Shown: positions 1 through 10,948 of the stretch, one piece after another | How positions within the stretch are numbered: position 1 is the stretch's first letter | How the letters are laid out: every line of letters begins with the position of its first letter | Source of the DNA: Amaranthus tricolor | Lineage: Eukaryota; Streptophyta; Magnoliopsida; Caryophyllales; Amaranthaceae | Reading direction: 5' to 3' | Length of the DNA: 64,000 bases | Assembly: GCF_026212465.1 (NCBI RefSeq) | Contig: NC_080048.1 | Location: 29,319,676 to 29,383,675, forward strand | Program-made: the position numbers and the translations under genes | Notes under the pieces: model-generated | What the model was told of the DNA's origin: nothing | Databases searched by the model: none | The model's input: the letters and a program-made list of their open reading frames with translations, nothing else

Positions 1-373
1 ATTATTTGTGATTATCATTGGATTATTATTGGATTAATCATTTTTATTACATTGTACATTATTATTGGATTATTATTAGTATAAAACAAAAAAAAGAAAA
101 AAAAATAACAACTATTTGCTGCGGTCAGCCCCCAAAATCGCAGCAAATAAGTGGCATTATTTGCTGCGGTTTTGGGGGCTGACCGCAGCAAATAATGCCA
201 CTTATTTGCTGCAGTTTTGGGGTTTGACTGCAGCAAATAATGCCCTTTTTTGCTGCGGTGTTTAACCGCAGCATTTAAAATAGGTCATTTGCTGCTATCA
301 GTATTGCTTGGAGCCAAAACCGCAGCAAATAATGGCCAAAAAACCGCAGCAAATGAGGTTTTTTCCACTAGTG
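1..373. mobile_element. Terminal part of a CACTA (En/Spm) transposon, cut by the window start
   Basis: The right end reads CCACTAGTG at 365-373. Read inward on the minus strand this gives CACTAGTGGAAAAAACC, a CACTA-type terminal inverted repeat. Inside it lie about 11 copies, in both orientations, of a TTTGCTGCGGT / ACCGCAGCAAAT motif (for example near 114, 141, 160, 180, 205, 229, 249, 265, 289, 319 and 342). Subterminal repeats of this kind bind the element-encoded TNPA-like protein in known CACTA elements. No coding region of the element is in the window, so I cannot tell whether it is autonomous. AAA follows at 374-376 and would be one copy of the 3-bp target duplication; the other copy is outside the window. 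Confidence 0.85.
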
Positions 374-445
374 AAATGACATTTAGCAAATCTCTTAGGA
401 ACTGTCATTTGTCATTTTACAGTTCTTTTAGTATATGTTATGATT
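374..445 (+). repeat. 72-bp direct repeat, copy 1
   Basis: This stretch, starting AAATGACATTTAGCAAATCT, recurs at 1227-1298 with about four or five mismatches. It directly abuts the CACTA end at 373. The two copies are about 780 bp apart and homology does not clearly continue beyond either. Confidence 0.8.
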
Positions 446-1226
446 CTAAATGTTTACATATATAAAAATATAATTTTAAACAATGGTGCGCAAGTATATA
501 TAATACATTATCGTTATTAGGTTTAATTTTTTACATTAATATGTTCTATTTAATACAATAATATTAAAAGAATTTGATTAAAGACAAAGATAAACAAAAG
601 ATGTTTAAATTATATTAAAATTTCAAATAACACAAGAGTAGTTGTTTCGAACACAAAGTGATTTATTTCACAGTCTCACTATGAAATGTGCCCTATAAAT
701 AAATTAAATGGACCAAAAGTGTGATAAAAGTTTTTTGGTTTAATAAAAATTGGTTAACATATGGCTTTTAATACGCCTTTGATATTATAAAACAAATATT
801 ATTGATATGGATTGCAGAAAATTAATTTTGACTAATTAAGATGATGTTGTTACTTGTTTTACATCGTAATAAATATCGTGTAAAAGATTTTGTAAATCAT
901 TTCCAAAAGTAAATACTGCTAGTCAAGAATAAATTGATCAAATGAATTTTAAATAATCAATGTTGCACTGTAAAATTGTTGCTCTATTTATTATTTTTTT
1001 GGAATAATAAAAAACTGTTAAAACTGAATATTGTACTTATTAGAATTTATAATCTATTTTTTTTGTTCAAAACATAAATGGATTGTTGTTAATTTATGAT
1101 TCAATCAAAGATTTTATGAAACATGAGATCTGAATTTTATCAGTTTTTTAATCACTTTTTAAAAAAAATTATAGAGTTGCCAAATTCAAAACAAAATAAT
1201 ATAACAATTAAATTACCCTATTAAAA
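446..1226. other. AT-rich non-coding stretch
   Basis: Very AT-rich DNA between the two 72-bp direct repeats. I see no reading frame with recognisable content, no terminal repeats and no tandem array. Confidence 0.6.
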
Positions 1227-1298
1227 AAATGACATTTGACAAATCTCTTAGGAATTGCCATTTGTCATTTTACAGTTCTTTTAGTATATGTTATGATT
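1227..1298 (+). repeat. 72-bp direct repeat, copy 2
   Basis: Second copy of the repeat at 374-445. Here it is preceded by a run of A (1223-1229) rather than by a transposon end, so this copy may show the uninterrupted context of the repeat. Confidence 0.8.
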
Positions 1299-1849
1299 AT
1301 GATTCATGATTATGTTATAATTTAAATTAATATATATTTCAAAAATAATTTATTACTTATGTATAAAAAAATTTTAAAATAATTAATTTCTTTAAGATTC
1401 TTATTTAGATATAAAGAATTAATGTAAAAGTATATTTTAAATACTTACTAAATTTAAGTTTAAATTTATTTATGAAAATAAATTGTCATGCACACAATTA
1501 ATTATAATCTTATTAAATTGATACTTTTATATATTTTATTTAAGTTTAAATTTATTTATGAAAAATATATTTTATTTTTTTTTATTAAGAATCAATTTGT
1601 TTATTAAATCATTTATGATTCTCATTCCAAACGCCTTATATTAAAGACTAAATGCCATTGCAAACGACAGCTAAAAGTAAACAAGAAAATGTTACCGTTG
1701 AGCAAGGATACATTAAATATTACCGTTGTTGAGTTGGAAACCAATGCAACCTACTAAAACTTTCCTCTTTTCTGATAGCTATAATTAGGAAAAGGTACTT
1801 GTAATCAACAAGGGTCTCTGCAACTCTCAAATCACACATCAAATGATTC
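1299..1849. other. AT-rich non-coding stretch with a short direct repeat
   Basis: No gene is recognisable. A roughly 28-bp unit containing AAGTTTAAATTTATTTATGA occurs near 1453-1480 and again near 1541-1568. The last 150 bases become less AT-rich and lead into the exon-like segment that follows. Confidence 0.5.
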
Positions 1850-2103
1850 TCATTGGCTATTGTCTTCCCCTTTCTCTCTCTATCCATCTACTTCTACGGA
1901 ATATGGGTAATGGAAACACCAAAAAATAACGAGAACCCGAACCCGAACTCCCGAACACATGTTCCGGTCTCGGGCTCAAATAAGGTATCCGGCCGGCGCT
2001 GATGGTGGTGGTGGATCGGTTTGGTAAAAAGAAGAAACGTGAAAGTGGTACAAGTAGAAATGATTACAAGTGAAGATTGTGAATCGAGAATCAATTCAGG
2101 GTA
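1850..2103 (+). pseudogene. Possible promoter and first exon of a lost host gene
   Basis: A CT-rich tract (about 1863-1894) precedes ATG at 1902, as a plant 5' UTR pyrimidine patch would. The ATG frame closes after eight codons. A neighbouring frame reads codon-like up to a consensus splice donor GGGTAAGT near 2098-2105, but it holds an internal TGA just before a run of Trp codons. I recognise no domain. This could be a decayed exon 1, or chance in locally GC-richer sequence. Confidence 0.25.
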
Positions 2104-2849
2104 AGTAAAATGTAATGTATTTTTTTGTAAAGTATTAAAATTGGATTACTTTGTTGAGTTTTTGGTAGTAAATGTTTATTTTACAAATTAGTTATGTTTG
2201 ATTGTGTTATCTTGATGGGAAATTTGCGGAATGGTGTGTCTTTACCTGTATTTGTTAAATCATTCGTATTTTGCTGTTGAGTTTTGATAGAGAATGTATA
2301 GTTACGAGTACACATTTTCAAGTTGTTGATGGTCTTTTCTATGCGAAAAATTTGAGTGAATTTCAATGCGTTTTGGTTTATTTGGGTGATATCCATTTCA
2401 TTGTTGATGAAATTATTATGTGGGTTTTGCCCTTCTTAAGGCTTATTGATTAGTTTTGGTGTCAATGAATTTTCAAATTAGGGTTATGTGTAGGAATTCA
2501 TTTGGATTGAATTGTAATTACGAGTACACCTTTAAGGTTTCTATGTATAGTTACGAGTACACATTTCATTTAGTTTGATGTTGGTTATTAGGGAACATTT
2601 TAGGCTATAAAGGAAAAACTTGTATCTTGTTCATCATTGATGAGAGTCTAATTATGACCTTTAAGGCTTATAAATTTGTGTTCGATGTTGATAAACGTAC
2701 AAATTAGTGTTTTATGTCAAGACTCATGAGAATAAATGTAGGTATTAGCGTTTGATGCTGATGAATTTATAAATAAGGGTTTTATGTAAGGATTGAAAAG
2801 AAGAATGTATTGTGATGATTTAGTATTTTAGATTTTGCTAGATTTTGCT
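2104..2849. other. AT-rich, possibly intronic stretch with small repeats
   Basis: TTACGAGTACAC occurs three times (near 2301, 2518 and 2551). A diverged tandem pair of about 68 bp spans about 2680-2815; both units contain a GTTTTATGT core and end in AATGTA. No gene is recognisable. Confidence 0.45.
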
Positions 2850-3022
2850 TATAGTTCGAAGACTTACCGTGTCTGAGTGTTCTGGTAGAATTGTGCATAT
2901 TGCTGGGTATGTCGAAGATAAAGTGACATGTTAATTTCGGTTTACAAGGTACAATAGGTACGGCATTTTCTTTGGTAGCCCATAAGATATATATGAAAGG
3001 AGAGGCTAATGACCTCACTCAA
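2850..3022 (+). pseudogene. Exon-like remnant of unknown host gene
   Basis: After a T-rich stretch ending in ATAG (about 2846-2855), one frame encodes GRIVHIAGYVEDK and, after a stop and a frame change, another encodes GTIGTAFSLVAHKIYMKGEA. The amino-acid texture looks like real protein, but I cannot assign a family. Together with 1850-2103 it may be two exons of one decayed gene that lost its downstream part to the LTR at 3056. Confidence 0.25.
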
Positions 3023-3055
3023 GGATCAAAGTATGAAGTTTAAGTTGGATGTTTA

Positions 3056-3554
3056 TGTTGTGTCAAAGTTTAGAAACAAATAATGCAATATAATGATGAA
3101 TGACAATAATAAGTAAATAATTAAGATAAAGATTTAATGTGGTTCACCAATCTTAGGCTACATCCACCATCTAACCTAAGATTTATATTAATGTGTTTAA
3201 AGCATAAACTACAAACAGTCGTGGTGGAGGCCAGCTGTGAGCCGTCGACCCAATGGCTAGGGCGAGCAGCCTGTCGAGCAAGGGATCAGTAGCCTCTGGT
3301 TCTCTTCTTCCTTATCCATGCTAAGCCACAGTCTCCGATGCTTCTTACACTCAATGCCAGGATTGATTACTTCCCTTTAAAACTCTTCACATGTCAAAGA
3401 TACTACCCATAGTATCATGTACTTTGGATTCCCATCAAACTAAACCACCAACATGTGATACATTGTCCTCTTCTTACCTTCACTAGCTAAAATGATTAAT
3501 TAACTTAATCATGTTATAATTACGTGGTAACACAAGTCACTAATAATCCTAACA
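3056..3554 (-). mobile_element. Solo LTR of a Ty1/copia retrotransposon
   Basis: On the minus strand the segment starts TGTTAGGATTATTAGTGACT and ends CTTTGACACAACA, giving TG...CA borders over 499 bp. Near its 3' part it carries the phrase GATTGGTGAACCACATTAAA, which resembles the R/U5 part of many dicot copia LTRs. No gag or pol flanks it. The flanking 5-mers GTTTA (3051-3055) and ATATA (3555-3559) do not match, so the target duplication is decayed or the borders are slightly off. Confidence 0.6.
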
Positions 3555-3665
3555 ATATAAGTTTAGGTTTAAATATTTTTTTTTGTATAGTTAACTAATG
3601 TTTGTAGAAGTTATTTTTACATTTCTTAACGTAAAAAGTTTTGGGAAGTTAAATTTCTGATTCAT

Positions 3666-4990
3666 CCGTCTGAGTACTCATCCAACATGAAGAGATTTTT
3701 GAGCCTAAATGGTGAGCTGAAGTTGGGAAGCATGAAATCTCACGATTGCCATGTAATGATGCAAGTGTTCTTACCAATTGCAATTCGTGGAATACTGTCA
3801 AAACATATGAGATATGCTATTACCGAGCTATGTTCGTTCTTCAACACAATTTGTAGTAAAGTTCTTGATCCCTTTAAACTTGATGCTCTTCAAGTCGATG
3901 TGATTGTAACTTTATGCAAGTTTGAGATGTATTTTTCACCTTCTTTCTTTGACATAATGGTTCATCTTATTGTCCATCTCGTTCGTGAGATCAAGCTTTT
4001 GGGTCCAGTTTTTTTAAGGTGGTGTTATCCTTTTGAAAGACACATGGGTGTTTTACAAAACAAGGTGAGGAATCCAGCACAACCCAAGGGGAGTATGACT
4101 CAACGCACTGTGAACGATAAGATTAGTATTTATAGCAGAGTGTTTAGCCATGGCAAAGCCTATTGGACTTCTCACCTCTCGACATGAAGGAAGACTTGAG
4201 GGAAAAGGAACAATTGGCTTCAAATCGATTACACCTCCTCGAGACAATCTTCTACAAGCACACTTGTATGTGTTGTATCATATTCCTGAAGTCCATCCTT
4301 TTTTTAGTGATCATTTAGATATATTGCGCGCAAAATATCCTTGTAAAGGGGATAGAGGATTGATGCAGTTGCATAACAAGACGTTTATTGATTAGTTTCA
4401 TGATCGAGTAATAAGTGAAGAACTCAAGGGTGTATCAAAATATCCTTGTTAAGTGGTTAGCTTTTGGTCGTCGTGGTGATTTCAACAAATATGAGGGTTA
4501 CGATGTCAATGGCTTCACATTTTGGACTGAGGGTCAAGATAAGAAGTCATCTTATCTACAGAATAGTGGAGTTTCTATTTTGGCGTCATCTACATTTTAC
4601 GCGAGTGCCAAGGATCAAACGCCGGTTGATGTTAAATTGGTATACTACGGGCGGGTACATGAAATATTGGAGCTTGACTACTGTAATTTCACTATTGGTC
4701 TTTTTAAATGTAAGTAGGTAGATAATAATAGACGATGCATAAAAAATGACGACCTTTGTGGATTCACTCTTGTAGACTTAGCTCGTTTGGGTGATAGTGA
4801 AGAGCCATTCATAGTAGCCACACAAGCCAAGCATATTCTACATTGTATGACCCGTTTGATAAAAAATGGTTTATTGTTGTACCGGGAAAAAGAAGCATCC
4901 TTGGTGTAGGTGATGTTGAGGATGAGGAAGAATATGATGCTTTTGAAGACTCTCCACCCTTTATCAATCCAAAGTCAGTGGATTAAGTTT
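3666..4990 (+). pseudogene. CACTA transposase (TNP2-type), 5'-truncated left-arm copy
   Basis: The product of this family cuts and pastes CACTA elements by binding their termini. Only the C-terminal half remains. 3687-4187 encodes the DUF4218-like region with SHDCHVMMQVFLP and a conserved FDIMVHLIVHLVREI stretch. 4415-4990 encodes the DUF4216-like region with VVYYGR-type text (LVYYGRVHEILELDY) and an acidic tail. Stops and frameshifts lie near 4188, 4393, 4450 and 4717. The part matching the N-terminal 2 kb of the right copy is missing, cut at 3666. Clearly non-functional. Confidence 0.85.
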
Positions 4991-4992
4991 TT

Positions 4993-5260
4993 TTGGTTTG
5001 TTTTGAATGAAACTTTATACACAATACTAATTGCTATATATTATTGTGTTGAACGTATTAGAATTGTAAATCATAGTCATATTCTTAATTTTACTTTGTA
5101 AGTTGCGATTTTAAGGTTTTTTAAAGCTTTTTTGGCACTTTCGCGTATAAATTAGCTTAAATTTGGTTTGTTTTGCATGAAACTTTGCACACAACACTGT
5201 TTGGTATATATTATTGTGTTGAACGTATTAGAATTGTAAATCATAGTCATAATCTTAAAT
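4993..5260 (+). repeat. Tandem duplication within a CACTA intron
   Basis: Two units of about 94 bp, starting about 174 bp apart (about 4993-5085 and 5167-5260), share TTGGTTTGTTTTG followed by ATTGTGTTGAACGTATTAGA. The matching right-arm intron (about 10830-10940, minus) has a single unit, so the duplication arose in the left copy. Confidence 0.7.
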
Positions 5261-5314
5261 ATTACTTGTGTTCTAATATATTTCTATTCTTACATTTTCA
5301 GGTATTGATATACA

Positions 5315-8134
5315 ATGCATCTTTTCAGAGACGAAATTGTCCTCGAGATTGAGACCTCAGATAATGAGCAACATAGTCATGACATTGAAGAGGACCAAAT
5401 TGTGAGATACGAGCGTATGGCTGAAGACGCCCTACCACTTAACAATGATTATGACACTGAAGACGCCCCACCAATGGATGCTCCCACTAGTAAGAAACGA
5501 AATGGGCGAGGTTCTACAAAAAACCTCAAATTGACAGAACCCTTGCATTTAGAATACAATGCATTGGGTCAACCCTGTGGAAAATGGCGTAGGCAATATG
5601 GAAAACAAGTGGGCCTATGTATGCGCAAGATTTCCATATTGTACGCATGGAACGAGATTCCAGAGGGTTTGAAGAACTCTCTATGGAATGATACTGTGGA
5701 GAGTAGGAAGAGGAAAGGAAAAAGGAAAGAAGAATAAACTAACCATGGTTAGGTTAAATTCAAAATTTAACGGACATTTAACGAAAAAATCATTAATAGT
5801 GTCACGGTTGTAATTTGCATATATACTTGGGGGTTACCATTGAAATACACTAGGGTACATTGATAATATCCCTTAATTTAATTGACACTAATAAATATAA
5901 TTCTTTTTTTTTGTAAAATCTTTTTCACATCGAGAGCGATGAGGAGAAGAAGAATGTGTTGCTGAAAGATTCAGAGATTTTTAAATCCAAGCTAGTAACT
6001 GGCTGAATCACGAAGAAGCGTGCCCGCACGACCAAATAGGTCAAAACGAGAAACGAAGGTGGAAAGCAAGCACCTTCGAAGATACCCTACGAAATATGGG
6101 GTCACATATCAAAGAAGGAATGGGAGGGTTTTGTTGCCAAAAGAACAACTCCCATTGAAGTTGTAAGCATTCACATTTGATTTCCATTGATTAATTATGA
6201 AAAGCGTGGTAAAAGCTTCTGAATCAGCAAGCAAAAGAAAGTTTTACCATCGCTTGAGCCCAAAAACGTACGATGAGGTCCGAAAAGATTGGGTGAATGC
6301 AGGTTTATACCCCAATCAAAGTCCAGCCACACACCCTCATCTACGACTACCTCCGTATCCGTGAATACTCCTGCTGGAGATCGGGTGCGAGATTTGGTAT
6401 TGCGGATTTCATTCTCGAGATGCAAGTGGTAAATCAATCACTGATCCGGAAACGAAGAAGGTTGCTGAAGAAGGAAAAAGAAGCTACGGGGGAGTTCACC
6501 TCAAGAGGCAATGTTGACGCATTGCATATGGTCTTAGGGAAAGACCATAGAGGGCGGGTAGTTGGAAAAGGAGGCGTCCACGTAGGGTTAAAGAAGGCAT
6601 TTGGCAAAGAGTGTGTTACTACTCAATCCCGAACGATGCCACTTGATGAAGTAGCAACCCTCTGAGCAGAAATTACGAAAGACGTTCTCACTAAGGTGGC
6701 ACTCGTGTTGTAGAAGATGGGAGCACCTATTGTTGACTTGGCAAACCTGATTGTCGAGGATCAGCAAAGTCAACATGTGGATCCTAACGCTTCGGTCGAG
6801 CCAACACTCGAGCCCATTACCCGCGTAGCACCCCAACCCATTACTACCCCTGAAGGCCAAAACCCCACACCGGAGACAATGTACTCCGTTGTTCAAAATC
6901 CGGACCCAACTCCGGAGCCAGTGGTACAGGTACATAGTTTTTAAATATATAAGCACTTATTAATTTAAATTGCAACGTGTTTTAATATTTACTATGATGC
7001 TTATTATACTAAACTTAACAATTTTCCGGAGACGACTCTTTGTTCTCTTTTGCTGCCTCAGTTAGATGTTGCTAGTGATGGCGACTTAATTGAGGTTACA
7101 AATGGTGTGGCCCAGCCAACCAAAGAGGAACAGTGCATTCGATGCCTGTTACAAGTGGCCACATCAGTGTGACCGTGGAAACTATTCTAAAGGGCTTTGA
7201 AGATTTTTCACTCCCGGTTCCAATGCCAGAATGGAGCCTTGAGAAACTATCAGACGCCCTAAGTAGTTTCGTCGCATGGCCATATGCTTGGGTCCAATTC
7301 ACTAACATGGTAATAATCATTTGTACCTTATTTATTTTTATTTTTTTAATTGCATGCTTATACTAATTTAATTGTATAAAATGAAATAGCAAAAGAGTCC
7401 AAAGGGATTTAGGAGAGAGACCGGTTCCTCATCAAAGGTGTCGACTGGGTCAAAGTCGATGTCAAGCACTTCAATTTTGACTGACGCGGAGCTAAAAGAT
7501 CTCTCTTAAGATTGCAAATGGCTGCACACTTGTGCATCTCGCATAAGTAAGGAGGACCCAATCATTCTAAACCTGCAGAAGGAACAATTTTGCTTCTTAG
7601 AGAGCCCATTTGTAACTATCGGTCCAAGTGACATTAGACAATTTTAGAGAGGAGAGACGTTGAGCGTAGCTCTTATCCATGTCTACATGAGGTGATGTTC
7701 ATTATCTTATAAGTTAGTTATTGTTGTTTAAATGTTTTAATAACTAAATTACTGACAAAGTTTTCTTATTCGTGAGTTTAGTGCGGCTTACGAGGAGCTA
7801 ATTTCTTACCAACCTCTAATAAAAATTGGATTGTTTTGTCCTGAGTCGATTTCGGGTACTAAAAGTGTAAATGATCCAAATGACGTCAAAGCATACATTG
7901 AGACTTCTTTGACTAATTCCCTTGCATCTAAACACACGTTCATTCTGGCTCCATATGTGAAAGAGCAAGTTTTATTTTTGAAATTGAACTTATCTTTTGA
8001 TTTTTAAGTTCACAAAATCTCTAATTTGTTGATTTTAAATGTGCGTTGGTAATTTGCATTGAATACTTTTTGGTCATTTGTCCTTTAACGAACACTGTGC
8101 ACGTCTTTGACTCATTACAAAACCTCAAACTCCG
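5315..8134 (+). pseudogene. CACTA second ORF (Transposase_24-like and Ulp1-like protease), left-arm copy
   Basis: The exon series mirrors the right-arm gene. 5315-5700 is an acidic N-terminus. About 6290-6940 carries GNVDALHMVLGKDHRGRVVG, typical of the plant Ptta/En/Spm accessory protein. 7133-7320 is a conserved block, and 7395-7960 leads into a C48/Ulp1-like protease segment. The spacer at 8046-8120 holds the protease strand text with CPLTNTVHVFDSL. Several stops appear where the right copy has CAG or CGA codons (for example TGA near 6663 and TAG near 6713), consistent with C-to-T decay. A MULE end replaces an exon-intron junction at 5702. Not functional. Confidence 0.8.
5702..5873 (-). 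mobile_element. Single terminal repeat of a MULE-like element
   Basis: From AGAGGAAAGG near 5710 through ACTAACCATGGTTAGGTTAA to TGATAATATCCC near 5872, this matches the right-hand terminal inverted repeat of the element at 42611-43979 (its copy lies at about 43790-43979). The matching right-arm intron at about 10390-10435 lacks it, so it entered or was retained only in the left arm. No second terminus is nearby, so it is a fragment. Confidence 0.75.
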
Positions 8135-10808
8135 CCAGAATGAACGTGTGTTTAGATGCAAGGGAATTAGTCAAAGAAGTCTCAATGTATGCTTTGAATT
8201 TGGATCATTTACACTTTTAGTACCCGAAATCGACTCAGGACAAAACCATCCAATTTTTAATGGAGGTTCGCAAAAATTTAGCTCCTCGTAAACCGCACTA
8301 AACTCACGAATAAGAAAATTTTGTCAATAATTTGATTATTAAAACAATTAAACAACAATGCTTAACTTGTAAGATACTGAACATCACCTCATGTAGACAT
8401 GGATAAAAGCTACGTCGAACATCTCTCCTCTCAAAAATTGCCCAATGTCACTAGGACCAATAATTACAAATGGGCTCTATGAAGCAGAATTGTTCCTTCT
8501 GCAAGTTTAGAATGATTGGGTCCTCCTTACTTATGCGAGATGCACAAGTGTGCAGCCATTTGCAATCTTATGAGAGATCTTTTAGCTCCGCATCAGTCAA
8601 AATTGGAGTGATTGCCATCGACTTTGACGCCGTCGACACCTTCCTGAGGAACCGATCTCTCTCCTAGATCCTTTTGGACTCTTTTGCTACTTCAAATTAT
8701 ACAATTAAACTAGTGTAAGCATGCAATTAAAAAAATAAAATAAATAAGGTACTAATGATTCTTACCATGTTAGTGAATCGGACCCAAGCATATGGCCATG
8801 TGACGAAACTACCTAGGGCGCTTGATAGTTTCTCAAGGCTCCATTCTGGCATTGGAACCGGGAGTGAGAAATCTTCAAACTCCTTTACAATAGTTTCTAC
8901 GGTAACACTGATGTGACCACTTGTAACAGGCATCGAATGCACTGTTTGGTCCTCTTTGGTTGGCTAGGCTAAACCATATGCAACCTCAGTTAAGTCGCCA
9001 TCACTAGCAACACCTAACTGAGGCAGCAAAAGAGAACAAGGAGTCGCCTCCTGAAAATTGTGTCGTTTAGTATAATAAGCATCATAATAAAATATTAAAA
9101 CGCGTTGCAATTTAAATTAATAACTGCTTATATATTTAAAAACTATGTCCCTGTAGCACTGGCTCCGAAGTTGGCTCTGGATTTTGAGCAACGAAGTTTA
9201 TGGTCTCCGGTGTGGGGTTTTCCCCTTCATGGAAAGTAATGGGCTGGGGTGCTACGGGGGTAATGGGCTCGGGTGTTGGCTCGATTGAAGCATTAGGATC
9301 CCCATATTGACTTTCTTGATCCTCGACAATCAGGTTTGACAAGTCAACAATAGGTGCTCCCATCTTCTGTAACACGACGGCCAGTTTGGCGAGGACGTCC
9401 TTCGTAATCTCTGCTCGGAGGGTTGCTACTTCATCCCGCAACGTCGTTCGGGATTGAGTAGCAACACACTCTTTGCCGAATGCCTTCTGTAACCCCACGC
9501 GGACGCCTCCCTTTCCGACTACCCGCCCACTGTGGTCTTTCCCTAAGACCATATGCAATGCGTCAACATTGCCTCTTGGGGTGAACTCCCCCGTAGTTTC
9601 TTTTTCTTTCCAGCCCATATGTTCAAATAAAAAGTGACATATATAGCAATTAGTATAAGTAAATCAAAGCCAAAGAATACAAAACAAATCAAGAATATAC
9701 TTAATAATTTCAAAATTCACCACAGCATCAGCAACCTTCTTCGTTCCCGGATCATTAATGGTACATTTACCACTTGCATCTCGGGAATGAAGCCCGCAAT
9801 ACCAATCACGCACCCGATTTCCAGCAGGAGTATTCACGGATGCGGAGGTAATCGTAGATGAGGGCGTGGATGAACTTTGATTGGGGTATAAACCCGCATT
9901 CACTCACTCTTTTCGGACCTTATCGTACGTTTTCTGGCCCAAGCGATGGTAAAACTTCTTTTTGCGTGCAGAATCAGAAGCTTTACCACGCTTTTCCTAA
10001 TTAATCAATAGAAATCGAATGTCATGTATTAGTTTAATGACTGAATCAAAAGAAGTAAATTCAAATAAAAAACTATTATATAATATGAAATACTTCCAAC
10101 TTCTACGGGAGTTGTTCTTTTGGCAACAAAGGCCTCCCAATCCCTCTTCGATATGTGACCCCATATTTCGTAGGGCATCTTCGAAGGTGCTTGCTCTCCA
10201 CCTTCGTTTCCCGTTTTGACCTTTTTGGTCGTACGGGCCTCTTCGTAATCCAGCCAGTTACTAGCTTGGATTTGAAATCTCTAAACAGTTGAAAGAAACC
10301 CATTCTTCTTGTCCTTATCGCTCTCGATGTGGAAAAGATTTTACAAAGAAGTTATATTTATTACTGTCAATTAAATTAATTTTAAAATTAAACTAAATGA
10401 GTAAAAATAGTAAAGTTGCTTACCACAGTAGCATTCCATAGAGAGTTCTTCAAACCCTCCGGAACCTCGTTCCATGCGTGCAATATGGAAATCTTGCGGA
10501 TACATAGGCCCACTCGTTTCCATATTGCCTACGTCATTTTCCGCAGGGTTGACCCAATGCATTGTATTCCAAATGCATGGGTTCTATGACTTTGAAGTTC
10601 TTCGTAGGACCTCGCCCTTTTTTTACTTACTAGTAGTGGGAGCATCCATTGGTGGGGCATCTTCAGTCTTAAAATCATTGTCAATTGGTGGAGCGTCTTC
10701 AGCCATACGCTCGTATCCCACAATTTGGTCCTTTTCACTGTCGTAACTACGATGCTCATTATTCGATGTCTCAATCTCGGGGACAATTTCGTCTCTGAAT
10801 AGATGCAT
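8135..10808 (-). pseudogene. CACTA second ORF (Transposase_24-like), right-arm copy
   Basis: Exons read from 10808 downward. 10808-10435 is an acidic start, 10303-10103 and 9903-9700 are short blocks, and 9618-9136 is an open 160-codon block with GNVDALHMVLGKDHSGRVVG and FGKECVATQS, the core of the plant Ptta/En/Spm accessory protein (a TNPA-like role in binding subterminal repeats is known for the family). 8942-8727 and about 8690-8135 continue toward the protease part, which is cut off at the palindrome centre. Intron-like AT-rich spacers separate the blocks. Better preserved than the left arm but truncated at the C-terminus. Confidence 0.75.
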
Positions 10809-10948
10809 TGTATATAAGTACCTGAAAGAGTATGAATAGAAATATATTAGAACATAAGCTAAGTAATATTAAATATATGACTATAATTTACAATTCTAAT
10901 ACGTTCAACACAATAATACAAGCTTTAAATTCATACCTTGTAAATCAC

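Noticed and set aside
1894..2094. 66-codon minus-strand frame opposite the possible first exon
   Set aside because: No domain, and the plus strand has the CT-rich leader and splice donor; likely a shadow.
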